Shown piece by piece: positions 43,138 to 52,509 of a stretch of DNA of 64,000 nt. The first letter of the stretch is position 1; the number at the start of each line of letters is the position of its first letter. The stretch comes from Desulfurivibrio alkaliphilus AHT 2 (GTDB taxonomy: Bacteria > Desulfobacterota > Desulfobulbia > Desulfobulbales > Desulfurivibrionaceae), in the NCBI RefSeq assembly GCF_000092205.1, contig NC_014216.1, positions 1,178,001-1,242,000 on the forward strand, given 5' to 3'. The notes under the pieces were generated by a model. It saw only the letters and a list, made by a program, of their open reading frames with translations. It did no database searches and was not told the DNA's origin. The position numbers were made by a program, and so were the translations under genes.

Positions 43138-44715
43138 ATGAAATCCGCCCTTTGTCTTCTGCAAATTTTTTTGCTGCTGCTTACCGCCGGGCCTGCCTTT
43201 GCGGCGCAACCGGGGGATGGCTTTCTCCGGGTGGATGGCCCCAGGGTGGTCAACGCCGCCGGGGAAGAGGTGGTGCTCCGGGGGTTGAATGTTGAGTTCA
43301 GGAGCTTTTTCGACACCCTCGCCCCCGACGATATCGCCCGGATCGCCGGGATGGGGGCCAATGTCATCCGCCTGGCCCTGGACTATCGCGATTTCGAACC
43401 CGAGCCTTTCAGCTATCGCCGGGAGAGCTTTGCTCTGCTGGACCGAATTCTCGACTGGTGCCGGCTGCATGGGGTCTATGTGATCCTGGACATGCACCTG
43501 GCGCCGGGCAAGCAGAACCCGCACGATTTCGTGGTCCATCGCCAGAACCAGGCCCGGTTCTGGATCGAGCCGGAGAACCAGGAAAGGTTTTACGCCCTCT
43601 GGGTCGAACTGGCCCGCCGCTATCGCGATGACCCGGTCATCGCCGGCTATGATCTGCTCAACGAGGGGACGCCGGGCACCATCGAGCGCTACCGGGAAGT
43701 GATGACCACCGTGGCCGCCCGGATCAGGGAGGTCGACCCAAACCATATGCTGATTGTCGAGGAAGCGATCCTGCCCGACTGGGAGAAGCGCCTGATCCTG
43801 CTGGACGACCCCAACGTCCTTTACAGCATCCACTTTTTCCATCCCCCCCAGTTCGCCTTTTACTCGACCACCAGTTATCGGCCGGTGACCACCTATCCCG
43901 GCGAGATGTTCAAGGCCGGGCCGTTGATCGCCAGCGCCAGGGCGGAAATCGGGCCCGAAGAGGCCGAGGAGTGGCGAAAAATCGAAGTTCGGGGCGTGGC
44001 GCCGGAAGGGGCGGATCTCCTGTTGGCCACCATTTATTCGGAGAACCCGGGCCAGATCTGGTTTGACGACCTCAAGCTGGAGGCCGCCGGCCGCGAGATC
44101 GAACTGCCGGCCCCGCTGGTGGCCAACAACGCTTTCGCCATCGACTATCCGGGCTTTAACTGGCGCACCGACGGCGATTGCGTTCTGTTCGATGAATACC
44201 GGGCCCGCAACGGCGGGCGATCCCTGCTTTTCGCCGATTGTCGGCAACCGGCGACCGCGCGCAGCAGCCCCATCCAGGTTGTTCCCGGGGAATACCGGCT
44301 GAGCGGCTGGTACCGGAGCGCCGAAGCCGGCAGCGGCAACGGGGGCCTGGCCTTGAACTGGCACCGGCAAGTCACCATCGGCCAGATCAACCGGCAAGAG
44401 CTTGTCGAACAAATGGCCTACGCCCTGGATTTCATGCGGGAGCATGGGGTCCCGCTCTATGTCGGGGAGTTTACCATGCACACCAACCCCTGGCCGGATA
44501 GCGCCCGCAGATACCTCCACGACCTGCTCACGATCATGGAAGAGGCCGGCCTGCACTGGACCTTCTGGGTCTATTATTCACCCTTTGCCGGGGTCGGCCT
44601 CTTCCGTGACGACCCGCCGGTGCCGGGCAACCCGGTCGCCCTGGAGGTGTTGGGCGATTATTTCCGGCCCGGCCGCTTTCTTTCAGAGCCAGCTTCGGCA
44701 AACGCTTTGGAATAG
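43138..44715 (+). CDS. Glycoside hydrolase family 5 enzyme with inserted beta-domain
   Basis: A 525-residue secreted protein (signal 1-23, AFAAQ). It has the GH5 (beta/alpha)8 barrel: VLRGLNVEFRSFF, LGANVIRL-type (here MGANVIRLALDY), VYVILDMH, acid/base Glu 176 in AGYDLLNEGTPG, HFFHPPQF, and nucleophile Glu 444 in YVGEFTMHTNPWP, with WVYYSPFAG after. Between about 265 and 415 lies a beta-rich insert (VRGVAPEGADLLLATIYSEN ... YRLSGWYRSAEAGSGN) resembling a carbohydrate-binding or glycan-binding module inside the barrel. Substrate unknown (cellulose, mannan or related). Upstream is a terminator; downstream is cheR after 59 bases. Confidence 0.85.
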   Translation: MKSALCLLQIFLLLLTAGPAFAAQPGDGFLRVDGPRVVNAAGEEVVLRGLNVEFRSFFDTLAPDDIARIAGMGANVIRLALDYRDFEPEPFSYRRESFALLDRILDWCRLHGVYVILDMHLAPGKQNPHDFVVHRQNQARFWIEPENQERFYALWVELARRYRDDPVIAGYDLLNEGTPGTIERYREVMTTVAARIREVDPNHMLIVEEAILPDWEKRLILLDDPNVLYSIHFFHPPQFAFYSTTSYRPVTTYPGEMFKAGPLIASARAEIGPEEAEEWRKIEVRGVAPEGADLLLATIYSENPGQIWFDDLKLEAAGREIELPAPLVANNAFAIDYPGFNWRTDGDCVLFDEYRARNGGRSLLFADCRQPATARSSPIQVVPGEYRLSGWYRSAEAGSGNGGLALNWHRQVTIGQINRQELVEQMAYALDFMREHGVPLYVGEFTMHTNPWPDSARRYLHDLLTIMEEAGLHWTFWVYYSPFAGVGLFRDDPPVPGNPVALEVLGDYFRPGRFLSEPASANALE

Positions 44716-44774
44716 GCAACCAAGCAAAGAAGCATGATGGTTGACTCAGCGACAGGCGGCAAGAGGAAATAGTG

Positions 44775-45620
44775 ATGAACGACTCGGAGTGTGTGGCGTT
44801 TCTGCAGTGGGCCCTGCCCCGGATGGCGCTGCGTTGGCCGGGCTACCGGCGGGTACGAGCCCAGGCATGCAAGCGCATTCGGCGGCGCATGGCGGAACTG
44901 GGCTGTGCCGACGCGGCCGCTTATCGGGGCTATCTGGCCGCCCATGAGAGTGAATGGGCAGTTCTGGATGAGCTTTGCCGCATCACCGTGACGCGTTTCT
45001 ACCGGGACCGGCGGGTCTTCGAGACGCTCATCGATGAGGCGCTTCCGGGACTTGCCCAGGCGGCGACAGCCCGCGGCGCGCGCACCCTCAGAATCTGGTG
45101 CGCCGGCTGCGCCTCGGGAGAGGAGCCTTATACCCTGGCCATCGGCTGGAGGCTGGAAATGGCAAGCCGCTTTAAGGAAATCACCCTGGACATTCTCGCC
45201 ACCGATGCCGACGCCGCCCTGCTCTCCCGGGCCGAAACGGCCTGCTACCCCTGGAGCGCCGTGCGCAATCTGCCGCCCGCCTGGCGAACGGCGGCATTTC
45301 GCGAGCATGACGGGCGCCACTGCCTGCAGCCCGGCTTCAAGGCGTCGGTGCGCTTTCTGCCTCACGACCTGCGCACCCCGCTGCCGGAGACCGGCTTCGA
45401 CCTGATCTGTTGCCGCAACCTGGCCTTCACCTACTTCGACCACGCCCTGCAACTGCGCATCGCGCTAACCTTGTATGGGCACTTGCTGCCGGGCGGGGTG
45501 CTACTGCTGGGGGTACATGAACAACTGCCCAAGGGCGAGCCGAACTTCGAGGTTATCTCGGAGCGTCTCGGCCTCTATCGCAGGCCGCGGTCAGTAAGCA
45601 TTGACGATAAAACGAGTTAA
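44775..45620 (+). CDS. CheR-type protein-glutamate methyltransferase
   Basis: A 281-residue SAM-dependent methyltransferase. The N-terminal helical CheR_N-like region (about 1-75) is followed by the SAM motif LRIWCAGCASGEEPYTLAIG (about 110-129), ILATDADAALLSRAE, and FDLICCRNLAFTYFD (CRN block). Chemotaxis CheR methylates receptors, but no receptor, cheA or cheW is in the window. It may belong to a separate wsp-like or stand-alone pathway. The start at 44775 follows GAGGAAATAGTG. It lies 59 bases after the GH5 gene. Confidence 0.85.
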   Translation: MNDSECVAFLQWALPRMALRWPGYRRVRAQACKRIRRRMAELGCADAAAYRGYLAAHESEWAVLDELCRITVTRFYRDRRVFETLIDEALPGLAQAATARGARTLRIWCAGCASGEEPYTLAIGWRLEMASRFKEITLDILATDADAALLSRAETACYPWSAVRNLPPAWRTAAFREHDGRHCLQPGFKASVRFLPHDLRTPLPETGFDLICCRNLAFTYFDHALQLRIALTLYGHLLPGGVLLLGVHEQLPKGEPNFEVISERLGLYRRPRSVSIDDKTS

Positions 45621-45666
45621 CCATGGCCCGGCAACCGGCCCCACCCGCATAGGAGGTTGAGCATTT

Positions 45667-46479
45667 ATGTGTGAATTCTGCACCAAACACGGTGATGGCC
45701 AAATCTGGTTCAAGAATGCCGCCAATTATGGCCGGGATTTGGCCGCCGACCTGCGGCGACGCGGTTACATCAGGGAGTTTTTTACTTCCACCATCGAGGA
45801 GGGAGTGGCGTCCCTGGGGCGGCTGGAGAGCCTTTATCGCCGCAAAGGCAAGCTGCCGGAGCGACTGACCCGGGCCATGGTGGCGCGGGCCAAAGAGGAA
45901 CATTTCGGGCAGGTGGTCACCATAGAGGATATCCGGACCCTGGTGGGCAAGGCCGCCACGGTGGTGCGGCTGCCCTGCGCCTGCCGCTGGGCCGCGTTGA
46001 AGGCGGAAAACCGCTGCTGCTACAGCGTCAGCTACACCCCGGACGCCTGGTATGAAAACCTGGACATGGGTTATTTCGGCCTGGCCCAGGATGAGGGCCT
46101 GGAACGGCTAAGCCCGGAGGAGGCCATCGGCCAGATGGAAGAGCTGGAAAAGGAGGGCGCCATCCATACCATCTGGACCATGATGACCCCTTTCATCGGC
46201 GCCATCTGCAACTGCCGCCCCGCCGAGTGCCTGGGCCTGCGCGCCCTGAATCTGGAGGTAGAGCTGATGTTCCGGGGGGAACAGGTGGCGGTGGTGGATG
46301 AGCAACTCTGCAACGGCTGCGGCGCCTGCACGGAAGCCTGCCAGTTTCAGGCCATCGCCAGCCGCCAAACCACGGACGGCGACCGGGCCGCAATCAGCCC
46401 CCTGCAGTGCTACGGCTGCGGCCTCTGCCGCAACGCCTGCCCCACCGGAGCCCTGAGCATGGCGGAACGCGGCCGCTAA
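45667..46479 (+). CDS. Ferredoxin-type 2[4Fe-4S] protein
   Basis: A 270-residue protein with two C-terminal 4Fe-4S motifs: CNGCGACTEACQFQAI and CYGCGLCRNACPTGAL (C-x2-C-x2-C-x3-C each). Upstream Cys residues lie in MCEFCTKHG, RLPCACRWAA, NRCCYS and AICNCRPAECLG, so additional metal sites are possible. Residues 60-180 are helical. Family members are redox proteins of anaerobes with no assigned partner. Start: AGGAGGTTGAGCATTT before ATG. Confidence 0.8.
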   Translation: MCEFCTKHGDGQIWFKNAANYGRDLAADLRRRGYIREFFTSTIEEGVASLGRLESLYRRKGKLPERLTRAMVARAKEEHFGQVVTIEDIRTLVGKAATVVRLPCACRWAALKAENRCCYSVSYTPDAWYENLDMGYFGLAQDEGLERLSPEEAIGQMEELEKEGAIHTIWTMMTPFIGAICNCRPAECLGLRALNLEVELMFRGEQVAVVDEQLCNGCGACTEACQFQAIASRQTTDGDRAAISPLQCYGCGLCRNACPTGALSMAERGR

Positions 46480-46571
46480 CCCTCCGCCCACTGCCGGGCC
46501 AGGCCGCGGGAACGTTCATGTTTTATGACGCCCGCAAAATGTTCTAATGTTCTACAGATAAGGAGTTGAAA

Positions 46572-46988
46572 ATGAAAAGTTATCGTCAGGAGTTGTGGTT
46601 CAATGTGCCCGGGCGGCGGGCCTTTATCAATATTACGCCGCAGGTGGAGGAATGCCTGCGTGCCTCGGGCATCAAGGAAGGGCTGGTGCTGGTGAACGCC
46701 ATGCACATCACCGCTTCCGTCTTTATCAATGATGATGAGTCGGGTTTGCACCACGACTACGAGGTCTGGCTGGAAAAGCTGGCCCCCCATGAGCCGGTGA
46801 GCCAGTACCGGCACAACGGGTACGAGGATAACGCCGATGCCCACTTGAAACGCCAGGTGATGGGCCGCGAGGTGGTGGTGGCCATCACCGAAGGCAAGCT
46901 GGACTTCGGCACCTGGGAACAGATCTTCTACGGCGAATTCGACGGCGGCCGCAAAAAGCGGGTGCTGGTCAAGATCATCGGCGAGTAA
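46572..46988 (+). CDS. YjbQ family protein
   Basis: A 138-residue protein. [20 protein letters not shown], then [24 protein letters not shown] and [20 protein letters not shown] followed by [16 protein letters not shown], match the UPF0047/YjbQ family. Such proteins have been linked to thiamine-phosphate synthase-like activity; the physiological role is uncertain. The conserved His/Glu (HHDYE) and Gly-rich regions are intact. Start at 46572 after AAGGAGTTGAAA. Short TTG alternative at 46566. Confidence 0.88.
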   Translation: MKSYRQELWFNVPGRRAFINITPQVEECLRASGIKEGLVLVNAMHITASVFINDDESGLHHDYEVWLEKLAPHEPVSQYRHNGYEDNADAHLKRQVMGREVVVAITEGKLDFGTWEQIFYGEFDGGRKKRVLVKIIGE

Positions 46989-47095
46989 ACCTGACGCTGG
47001 CCACCGCCGCCGAGCACCGTCAAAGAAGCCTGCCGATTAACCGCCCGCCGAACAGCCTTGCCGGCTTTTCCACGGGCGGTTCCGGGTTTAGCGGA

Positions 47096-47614
47096 CTATC
47101 CGAAGTTGAGGCCGCAGTCGGGGCACTCGGTGGTGGTGGGGGGGAATTTGAAGCCGCAGGCCGGGCAGGTGGTTTCTTCTTCCTCGGGGTTGAACACCGC
47201 GTCGGCGGCCACCGGCAGATGATCGTCCAGGGCGGTCATCCGGCGGTATTCCTGCTCGACAATTCGGGCCGCATCCTGGGCGTCGACCTTGCTCACCTCC
47301 ATGACAAACATGGGCGGCCCGCAGCCTTTCTTACAACCGCCCTCCTCGGCGCTGATCCGCACCGCGATCCGCTCTTCGGCCAGCATTCCTTCCAGGTAAC
47401 GCAAATCGGCCAGCGGCGCCCGGTGCAGTTGGACCATCTCCTCGCCGCCGGTGAGGGTGCCGGAACGGCCCATTTTTTTGGCCTCGCGCTCGCTATCTTT
47501 GGCCTGCATCTCGGCCCCGGAAACCAGGGGCACCTCGCAGATACCGCAGCTCTGGATTTCAGGCCGGAACTCGCCCCCGCAGGAAGGGCAGTATTTCAGC
47601 ATTATGTCGTACAT
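47096..47614 (-). CDS. Zinc-ribbon signal-transducing-like protein
   Basis: A 172-residue protein from MYDIMLKYCPSCGGEFRPEI. The N-terminal zinc ribbon is YCPSCGGEFRPEIQSCGICE (C-x2-C ... C-x2-C). The middle region LHRAPLADLRYLEGMLAEER with IAVRISAEEGGCKKGCG resembles DUF2007-type ferredoxin-like domains. A C-terminal zinc ribbon is TCPACGFKFPPTTTECPDCG. Start set at 47614 (GGGAGATTGCC upstream). It lies downstream of hslU and may be co-transcribed with it. Function unknown. Confidence 0.7.
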   Translation of the reverse strand: MYDIMLKYCPSCGGEFRPEIQSCGICEVPLVSGAEMQAKDSEREAKKMGRSGTLTGGEEMVQLHRAPLADLRYLEGMLAEERIAVRISAEEGGCKKGCGPPMFVMEVSKVDAQDAARIVEQEYRRMTALDDHLPVAADAVFNPEEEETTCPACGFKFPPTTTECPDCGLNFG

Positions 47615-47686
47615 TCGGCAATCTCCCGTGTAAAGTAAGCGTTGCCGCCGGGCCAGGGCCGGGCCAAAGTCGTGCGGCGCCGCCAA

Positions 47687-49207
47687 TTAAAGAATAAAGC
47701 GGCTTAAATCCTCGTCTTTTACCACGCCATAGAGCTGTTCCTGCACGTAATCGGCGGTTACCTCAAATTTTTTCTCGGTCATCTCCGGGGCCTCGAAAGC
47801 CAGGTTTTCCAGCAGCCGCTCCAGCATGGTGTGCAGCCGCCGGGCCCCGATATTTTCGGTGCGGGAGTTGACCTCGGCAGCCAGGCGGGCCAGCTCGCGG
47901 ATCGCCCCATCGGTGAAGGTAAGCTCGATATCTTCGGTGGCCAGCAGGGCGGAATACTGCTTGAGCAAGGCGTTCTGGGGTTCGGTAAGGATGCGGTAGA
48001 ACTCTTCCTCGCCCAGGGGGCCAAGCTCCACTCGAATGGGAAAACGCCCCTGCAGTTCGGGGATCAGGTCGGAAGGTTTGCTTACATGGAAAGCGCCGCT
48101 GGCAATGAACAGGATATGGTCGGTGCGGACCATGCCGTGCTTGGTGGTTACCGTGGCGCCCTCGACGATGGGCAGCAGATCCCGCTGCACCCCTTCCCGG
48201 GAAACTTCCGGCCCCTGGCTGGAGCCCCCGCCCTTGGAGGCGATTTTATCGATTTCATCGAGAAAGATAATCCCCGCCTGCTCGGTGCGGCGGATGGCCA
48301 GGCGCAGCACCCGTTCATGATCGATCAGCTTTTCCGCCTCGCTTTGGCGTAAAATCTCCCGGGCCTCACGCACCTTGAGCTTGCGCTTGTGGCTTTTGCG
48401 GGGGAACATCTTGCCGAACATCTCCCGCAGGTTGCTCTCCATCTCTTCCATGCCGCCGGCGGCAAAGACGTCGAACATGGGCGTGGCCTGCTGCTGTTCC
48501 ACCTCGATTTCCACTTCCCGCTCATCCAGTTTGCCCTCGCGCAGCATCCGGCGGAATTTATCCCGGGTGCTCTCGCCGGAGCCGGTGGCGGCGCCGGGGT
48601 CGTGGGCGGATGGGTCGTGAGCGGATTGGTCGTGGGAGGGTTTGGTAAAACCATCTGCTGGGGTGTAAGCGAGGTTGATGGCCGGGGTACCACCGGGGCC
48701 GGCGGCGCCGGGGCGGCGAGGCGGCGGCGGGGGAACCAGCAGGTCTAAAATCCGTTCCTCGGCCATCACCCCGGCCTTTTCCTGGACCTTTTTCCGCTCT
48801 TCCTCGCGGACCATGCCGATGGCCAGCTCCAGCAGGTCGCGGATCATCGATTCCACATCCCGGCCCACGTAGCCCACCTCGGTGAACTTGGAGGCCTCCA
48901 CTTTCAAAAAGGGCGACTGGGCCAGGGTGGCCAGGCGGCGGGCAATCTCAGTCTTGCCGACCCCGGTGGGGCCGATCATGATGATGTTTTTGGGGGCGAT
49001 TTCATCGCGCAGGGGCGGCGGTACCTGGCGGCGGCGCCAGCGGTTGCGCAGGGCGATGGCCACCGAACGCTTGGCCTCTCCCTGGCCGATGATATAGTCA
49101 TCGAGCTGGCGGACGATCTCCCGGGGGGTGAGGGAATTCACCATCTCGGTCTGGTCGTCGCGCTCCCCTTCGGGGTCGTCCGGGTTATAAGCTACGGGCA
49201 TAATCAT
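47687..49207 (-). CDS. hslU: HslU ATPase of the HslUV protease
   Basis: A 506-residue AAA+ unfoldase that feeds substrates to Hsl[21 protein letters not shown] opens it; Walker A is [15 protein letters not shown] (about 79-86), the pore loop is EVGYVGRDV, Walker B is [11 protein letters not shown], sensor-2 and the C-terminus SRFIL dock into HslV. The I-domain (about 165-260) is longer than in E. coli and holds a low-complexity SAHDP-type repeat and a Pro/Arg-rich stretch. Start at 49207 after GAGGTTCAATC. Third gene of an xerC-hslV-hslU operon. Confidence 0.95.
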   Translation of the reverse strand: MIMPVAYNPDDPEGERDDQTEMVNSLTPREIVRQLDDYIIGQGEAKRSVAIALRNRWRRRQVPPPLRDEIAPKNIIMIGPTGVGKTEIARRLATLAQSPFLKVEASKFTEVGYVGRDVESMIRDLLELAIGMVREEERKKVQEKAGVMAEERILDLLVPPPPPRRPGAAGPGGTPAINLAYTPADGFTKPSHDQSAHDPSAHDPGAATGSGESTRDKFRRMLREGKLDEREVEIEVEQQQATPMFDVFAAGGMEEMESNLREMFGKMFPRKSHKRKLKVREAREILRQSEAEKLIDHERVLRLAIRRTEQAGIIFLDEIDKIASKGGGSSQGPEVSREGVQRDLLPIVEGATVTTKHGMVRTDHILFIASGAFHVSKPSDLIPELQGRFPIRVELGPLGEEEFYRILTEPQNALLKQYSALLATEDIELTFTDGAIRELARLAAEVNSRTENIGARRLHTMLERLLENLAFEAPEMTEKKFEVTADYVQEQLYGVVKDEDLSRFIL

Positions 49208-49241
49208 GATTGAACCTCTTCAAAAACTCCGGTTTTCCGGG

Positions 49242-49772
49242 TTACAGCACTTCCAGGTGAATACTGTCGTTGGTGTAAATACAAAGACCGCCGGCGATCT
49301 CCATGGCCGCGCGGCAGATCTCCGGCGCATCAAGGCCGCTGTGGGCCACCAGGGCCTTGGCGGCGGCATGGGCGTAAGGGCCGCCGGAGCCGATGGCCAA
49401 AATGCCGTCATCGGGTTCAATCACGTCGCCGTTGCCGGAGAGCAGCAGCGAGCGCTCGGCATCCACCGCCACCATCATCGCCTCCAGCCGCCGCAGCATA
49501 CGGTCGGTGCGCCATTCCTTGGCCAGCTCCACCGCCGCCCGCAGCAGGTTGCCGCTGTATTGTTCCAGTTGCTGCTCCAGCTTGTCGAACAGGGTAAAGG
49601 CATCGGCGGTGGCGCCGGCAAAGCCGGTGATCACCCGGCCATGGTAAAGCCGGCGGATCTTGCGGGCCTGGTGCTTGACCACCACGTTGCCCAGGGTTAC
49701 CTGACCGTCACCGGCCATGGCCACCATCTCCCGGTGCCTCACCGCCACCACGGTGGTAGAACGTACCTGCAT
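49242..49772 (-). CDS. hslV: HslV peptidase subunit
   Basis: A 176-residue threonine peptidase, the proteasome-like core of HslUV. The sequence starts [20 protein letters not shown]: after removal of MQVRS the mature chain begins with the catalytic Thr (TTVVAVR). [20 protein letters not shown] and [14 protein letters not shown] are conserved. It lies 34 bases upstream of hslU and 41 bases downstream of xerC. Length is typical. Confidence 0.95.
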   Translation of the reverse strand: MQVRSTTVVAVRHREMVAMAGDGQVTLGNVVVKHQARKIRRLYHGRVITGFAGATADAFTLFDKLEQQLEQYSGNLLRAAVELAKEWRTDRMLRRLEAMMVAVDAERSLLLSGNGDVIEPDDGILAIGSGGPYAHAAAKALVAHSGLDAPEICRAAMEIAGGLCIYTNDSIHLEVL

Positions 49773-49813
49773 GTTATGGCTCCCATAAAAAAATTATTTA
49801 ACGAAAAAACATA

Positions 49814-50806
49814 CTAACCTTGGGCGCGGGGGTGGGCCTTGTCATACACCGCCGTCAAGTGATCCAGGTTAAGATGCGTATACCTCTGGGTGGTGGACAA
49901 ACTGGCATGTCCCAGCAGTTCCTGCACGGTGCGCAGGTCCGCCCCCATTTCCAGCAAATGGGTGGCAAAGGAGTGGCGCAGGGCGTGGGGGCTGACCCGG
50001 GCGGCGATCCCGGCCCGCTCGGCATACAGCTTCACCAACCGTTCGATGCTGCGGGTGGTCAACCGGCCGCCCCGGGCGTTAAGCAACAGCGGCTGCTCTT
50101 GGGCCGCCTCCCGCCGGGCCGGCCGGCTCCGCTTGCCGCCGGCCGGCGCCGGGGGTTTCTCTTCCTGCGGCTCCTCTCGTTCTCGCTTTGCCGCCCGCAA
50201 CAGCACCTCGCGCTGGGGCAGGTAAGCCTGTACCGCTTCACAGGCCGGGGTACCAATGGGCACCAGGCGTTCCTTGTTGCCCTTGCCCCGTACCCGGACC
50301 ATGCCTTCGGCCAGGTCCAACTGTTCCAGGTTCAGCGCCGCCAGTTCAGCCACCCGCATGCCGGTGGAATACAGCAGCTCCAGCATGGCCCGGTCCCGGG
50401 CAGCGTAGGTGTCGGCCGGGCCCGGCATTTCCAGCAGGGAGAAAACCTCGTCCACACTTAAAACCGTGGGCAAATAGCCTTCCGCTTTGGGGGCGGCGAC
50501 GGCGGCGGCGGGGTCGTGGGCGATGACCCCGTTTTTTTGCAGGTAACGAAAAAAAGTGCGCAACGCCGAAAGCTTGCGGGCCACCGAAGAGCTGCGGTTG
50601 CGGCCGTGCAGGCTGTAAACAAAAGCCCGCACCCGCCGGGCGTCAAGCTGGTCAACGCGCTCCAGCGGCCCGGCGCCCCGGTCGAGGGCCGCAAATTCGT
50701 CGAGATCCCGCCGGTAGCTGCTGACGGTATGGGGCGAGTAGCCCTTTTCCACCTGCAACCACCGCAGAAAGCCGTCGACATGCTCCGCCAATCTGTCGCT
50801 GGTCAT
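49814..50806 (-). CDS. xerC: Tyrosine recombinase XerC
   Basis: A 330-residue recombinase from MTSDRLAEHVDGFLRWLQVE. The catalytic set is Arg in STGMRVAELAAL, Lys region VRGKGNKERLVP, H-x-x-R in SPHALRHSFATHLL, His in LLGHASLSTTQ, and Tyr in RYTHLN. It resolves chromosome dimers at dif with XerD. Between about 212 and 255 there is an insert (AKREREEPQEEKPPAPAGGK ...) not present in typical XerC; it is charged and Pro-rich. Start 50806 is preferred over 50896. First gene of the operon. Confidence 0.92.
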   Translation of the reverse strand: MTSDRLAEHVDGFLRWLQVEKGYSPHTVSSYRRDLDEFAALDRGAGPLERVDQLDARRVRAFVYSLHGRNRSSSVARKLSALRTFFRYLQKNGVIAHDPAAAVAAPKAEGYLPTVLSVDEVFSLLEMPGPADTYAARDRAMLELLYSTGMRVAELAALNLEQLDLAEGMVRVRGKGNKERLVPIGTPACEAVQAYLPQREVLLRAAKREREEPQEEKPPAPAGGKRSRPARREAAQEQPLLLNARGGRLTTRSIERLVKLYAERAGIAARVSPHALRHSFATHLLEMGADLRTVQELLGHASLSTTQRYTHLNLDHLTAVYDKAHPRAQG

Positions 50807-50877
50807 GGTCGGCAACCTACCACAAGCCGGTTTTTTTGGAAAGAGATTGCCCACCCGCCGTGCTTCATTGTATGTTG

Positions 50878-50986
50878 GTAAGCAGTCACAGGGCACCGCA
50901 TCTTGTGGCGATCAGGACAGCTTGCGTACTGAGGTACGCGGCGCCGTCCCGATCACCACAACCTGCGGCACCCTGTGACCGCTTAC
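50878..50986. repeat. Dispersed palindromic element, copy B1
   Basis: Outer arms GTAAGCAGTCACAGG/CCTGTGACCGCTTAC are complementary with one mismatch. Inner arms TTGTGG-GATC-GGAC and GTCC-GATC-CCACAA pair, with the tip GTAC...GTAC. The outer (CACAGG/CCTGTG) and inner sequences differ from the A copies but keep pairing. It lies between the divergent xerC and xseB genes. Confidence 0.85.
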
Positions 50987-51111
50987 CCCGTGGCTCCGTA
51001 ATCGGTTACGTTGGATTGTGGATGCCCGTTGACGCTCAGTTAATTAAGTAATGATGCCGCTTGCTGCACCATTGTTTTTTGGTGGTTCGGCACAACCATA
51101 GGAGTTGCACA

Positions 51112-51342
51112 ATGGCCAAACAGAACTTCGAAGATGCCATGGCCCGACTGGAGAAGATCACCAGGGAGCTGGAGGACGGTGAGTTGAGCCTGGAGCAGTC
51201 TTTGAAAAGGTTCGACGAGGGTATCCGGCTGGCTGCCTTTTGCCGCAAAACCCTGGATGAGGCGGAAAAGAAGGTGGAGCTTTTGCTGGACAAAAACGGC
51301 GATCTGGTGGGCAAACCCTTCAGCGAGGCCGACGAAACCTGA
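51112..51342 (+). CDS. xseB: Exodeoxyribonuclease VII small subunit
   Basis: A 76-residue protein, NFEDAMARLEKITRELEDGE then LSLEQSLKRFDEGIRLAAFC, a perfect match to the XseB family (single helical hairpin). It binds XseA, which is not in the window, to form a single-strand-specific nuclease. Start at 51112 follows ATAGGAGTTGCACA. It lies 79 bases upstream of ispA, the common xseB-ispA-dxs order. Confidence 0.94.
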   Translation: MAKQNFEDAMARLEKITRELEDGELSLEQSLKRFDEGIRLAAFCRKTLDEAEKKVELLLDKNGDLVGKPFSEADET

Positions 51343-51421
51343 TCCTGCCCCCAAGCAACTGCCTGCACCACCACCGACCAGCCCCAAAACCAAATTAAGC
51401 CCAAGCGAACATCATAACCCC

Positions 51422-52312
51422 ATGGACATCAAACAATATCTCAACCATCGATGCCAGGAAGTGGAACAGGCCCTGGACCAGTTGCTGCCCCCCATCGAAG
51501 GGCCGCTGGCCGGCCATGTGGAGGCCATGCGCTACAGCCTGCTGGCCGGGGGCAAGCGCATAAGGCCGATTCTGTGTCTGGCCGCCGCCGAGGCCCTGCC
51601 GACGGATTCCCGGCCGCTGCTGCCGGTGGCCGCCGCCCTGGAGTGCATCCACACCTACTCCCTGATCCACGACGACCTGCCGGCCATGGATGATGACGAC
51701 CTGCGCCGGGGCAACCCCACCTGCCATAAGAAATTCGGGGAAGCCGCCGCAATTTTGGCCGGCGACGGCCTGCTAAGCTTTGCCTTTGAACTGCTGGCCC
51801 GCCCCCTGGCGACCAAGAACATCAGTGCCGGCGAGCAACTGCACCTGATCGGCAACATCGCCGCCGCCATCGGCCCCATGGGCATGGTGGGCGGCCAGGT
51901 GCTGGATATCGAGGCCGAAGGGCGGCAAATTGAGTTGGAGCAATTGCAACAGATTCATCGCTGCAAAACCGGGGCCCTGATCACCGTCGCGGTCCAGAGC
52001 GGGGCCATCGGCGGCGGCGCCGACCGGCGGCAGTACGAGGCCCTGACCAGCTACGGCGAACAGATCGGCCTGGCCTTCCAGATTGTCGATGATCTGCTCA
52101 ATGTCACCGGCGACAGCACCACCCTGGGCAAGGCCGCCGGTAGCGACGCCGCCCGGGGCAAGGCCACCTACCCGGCCCTGCTGGGCCTGGAAGCAACCCG
52201 GCGCCAGGCCGACGAGGCGGTGGCCGGCGCCATAACGGCCTTGAACGGCTTCGGTGAAGAAGCCGAGCCCTTGCGGGAACTGGCCCGCTATATCGCCGCC
52301 CGCAGAAAATAA
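51422..52312 (+). CDS. ispA: Farnesyl/geranyl diphosphate synthase
   Basis: A 296-residue polyprenyl synthase joining IPP and DMAPP. The first aspartate-rich motif is IHDDLPAMDDDDLRRGNPTC (DDx4D, bacterial FPP synthase type). The second is FQIVDDLLNVTGD. GGKRIRPILCLAAAE and GGQVLDIEAEG are also present. It makes the precursor for quinones, undecaprenyl and other isoprenoids. Start at 51422; the longer frame upstream overlaps xseB. The stop is followed within 4 bases by palindrome B2. Confidence 0.93.
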   Translation: MDIKQYLNHRCQEVEQALDQLLPPIEGPLAGHVEAMRYSLLAGGKRIRPILCLAAAEALPTDSRPLLPVAAALECIHTYSLIHDDLPAMDDDDLRRGNPTCHKKFGEAAAILAGDGLLSFAFELLARPLATKNISAGEQLHLIGNIAAAIGPMGMVGGQVLDIEAEGRQIELEQLQQIHRCKTGALITVAVQSGAIGGGADRRQYEALTSYGEQIGLAFQIVDDLLNVTGDSTTLGKAAGSDAARGKATYPALLGLEATRRQADEAVAGAITALNGFGEEAEPLRELARYIAARRK

Positions 52313-52315
52313 CCT

Positions 52316-52424
52316 GTAAGCGATCACAGGATACCGCATCTTGCGGCGATCGGCCCGGCTTGCGTACTGAGGTACGCGGCACCGGTCCGCTTGCCGCAAC
52401 CTGCGGCACCCTGTGACCGCTTAC
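52316..52424. repeat. Dispersed palindromic element, copy B2
   Basis: Outer arms GTAAGCGATCACAGG/CCTGTGACCGCTTAC, then CCGCA/TGCGG, inner arms TTGCGGC.../...GCCGCAA and CGGCCCGG-like/CCGGTCCG, with a GTACTGAGGTAC tip. Compared with B1 the inner arm bases change in a paired manner (TTGTGG/CCACAA versus TTGCGG/CCGCAA). It lies between ispA and dxs. Confidence 0.85.
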
Positions 52425-52509
52425 CATGTGCCCCCGTAATCTTAAATGAACAAAATAACCTGTAAACGATTATTTAACTTAAATCTGCACCCAACCGTAA
52501 CGGATTATT

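Noticed and set aside
43126-44556. A 476-codon frame antisense to the GH5 gene
   Set aside because: No motif, composition typical of antisense, and the GH5 catalytic residues are on the plus strand.
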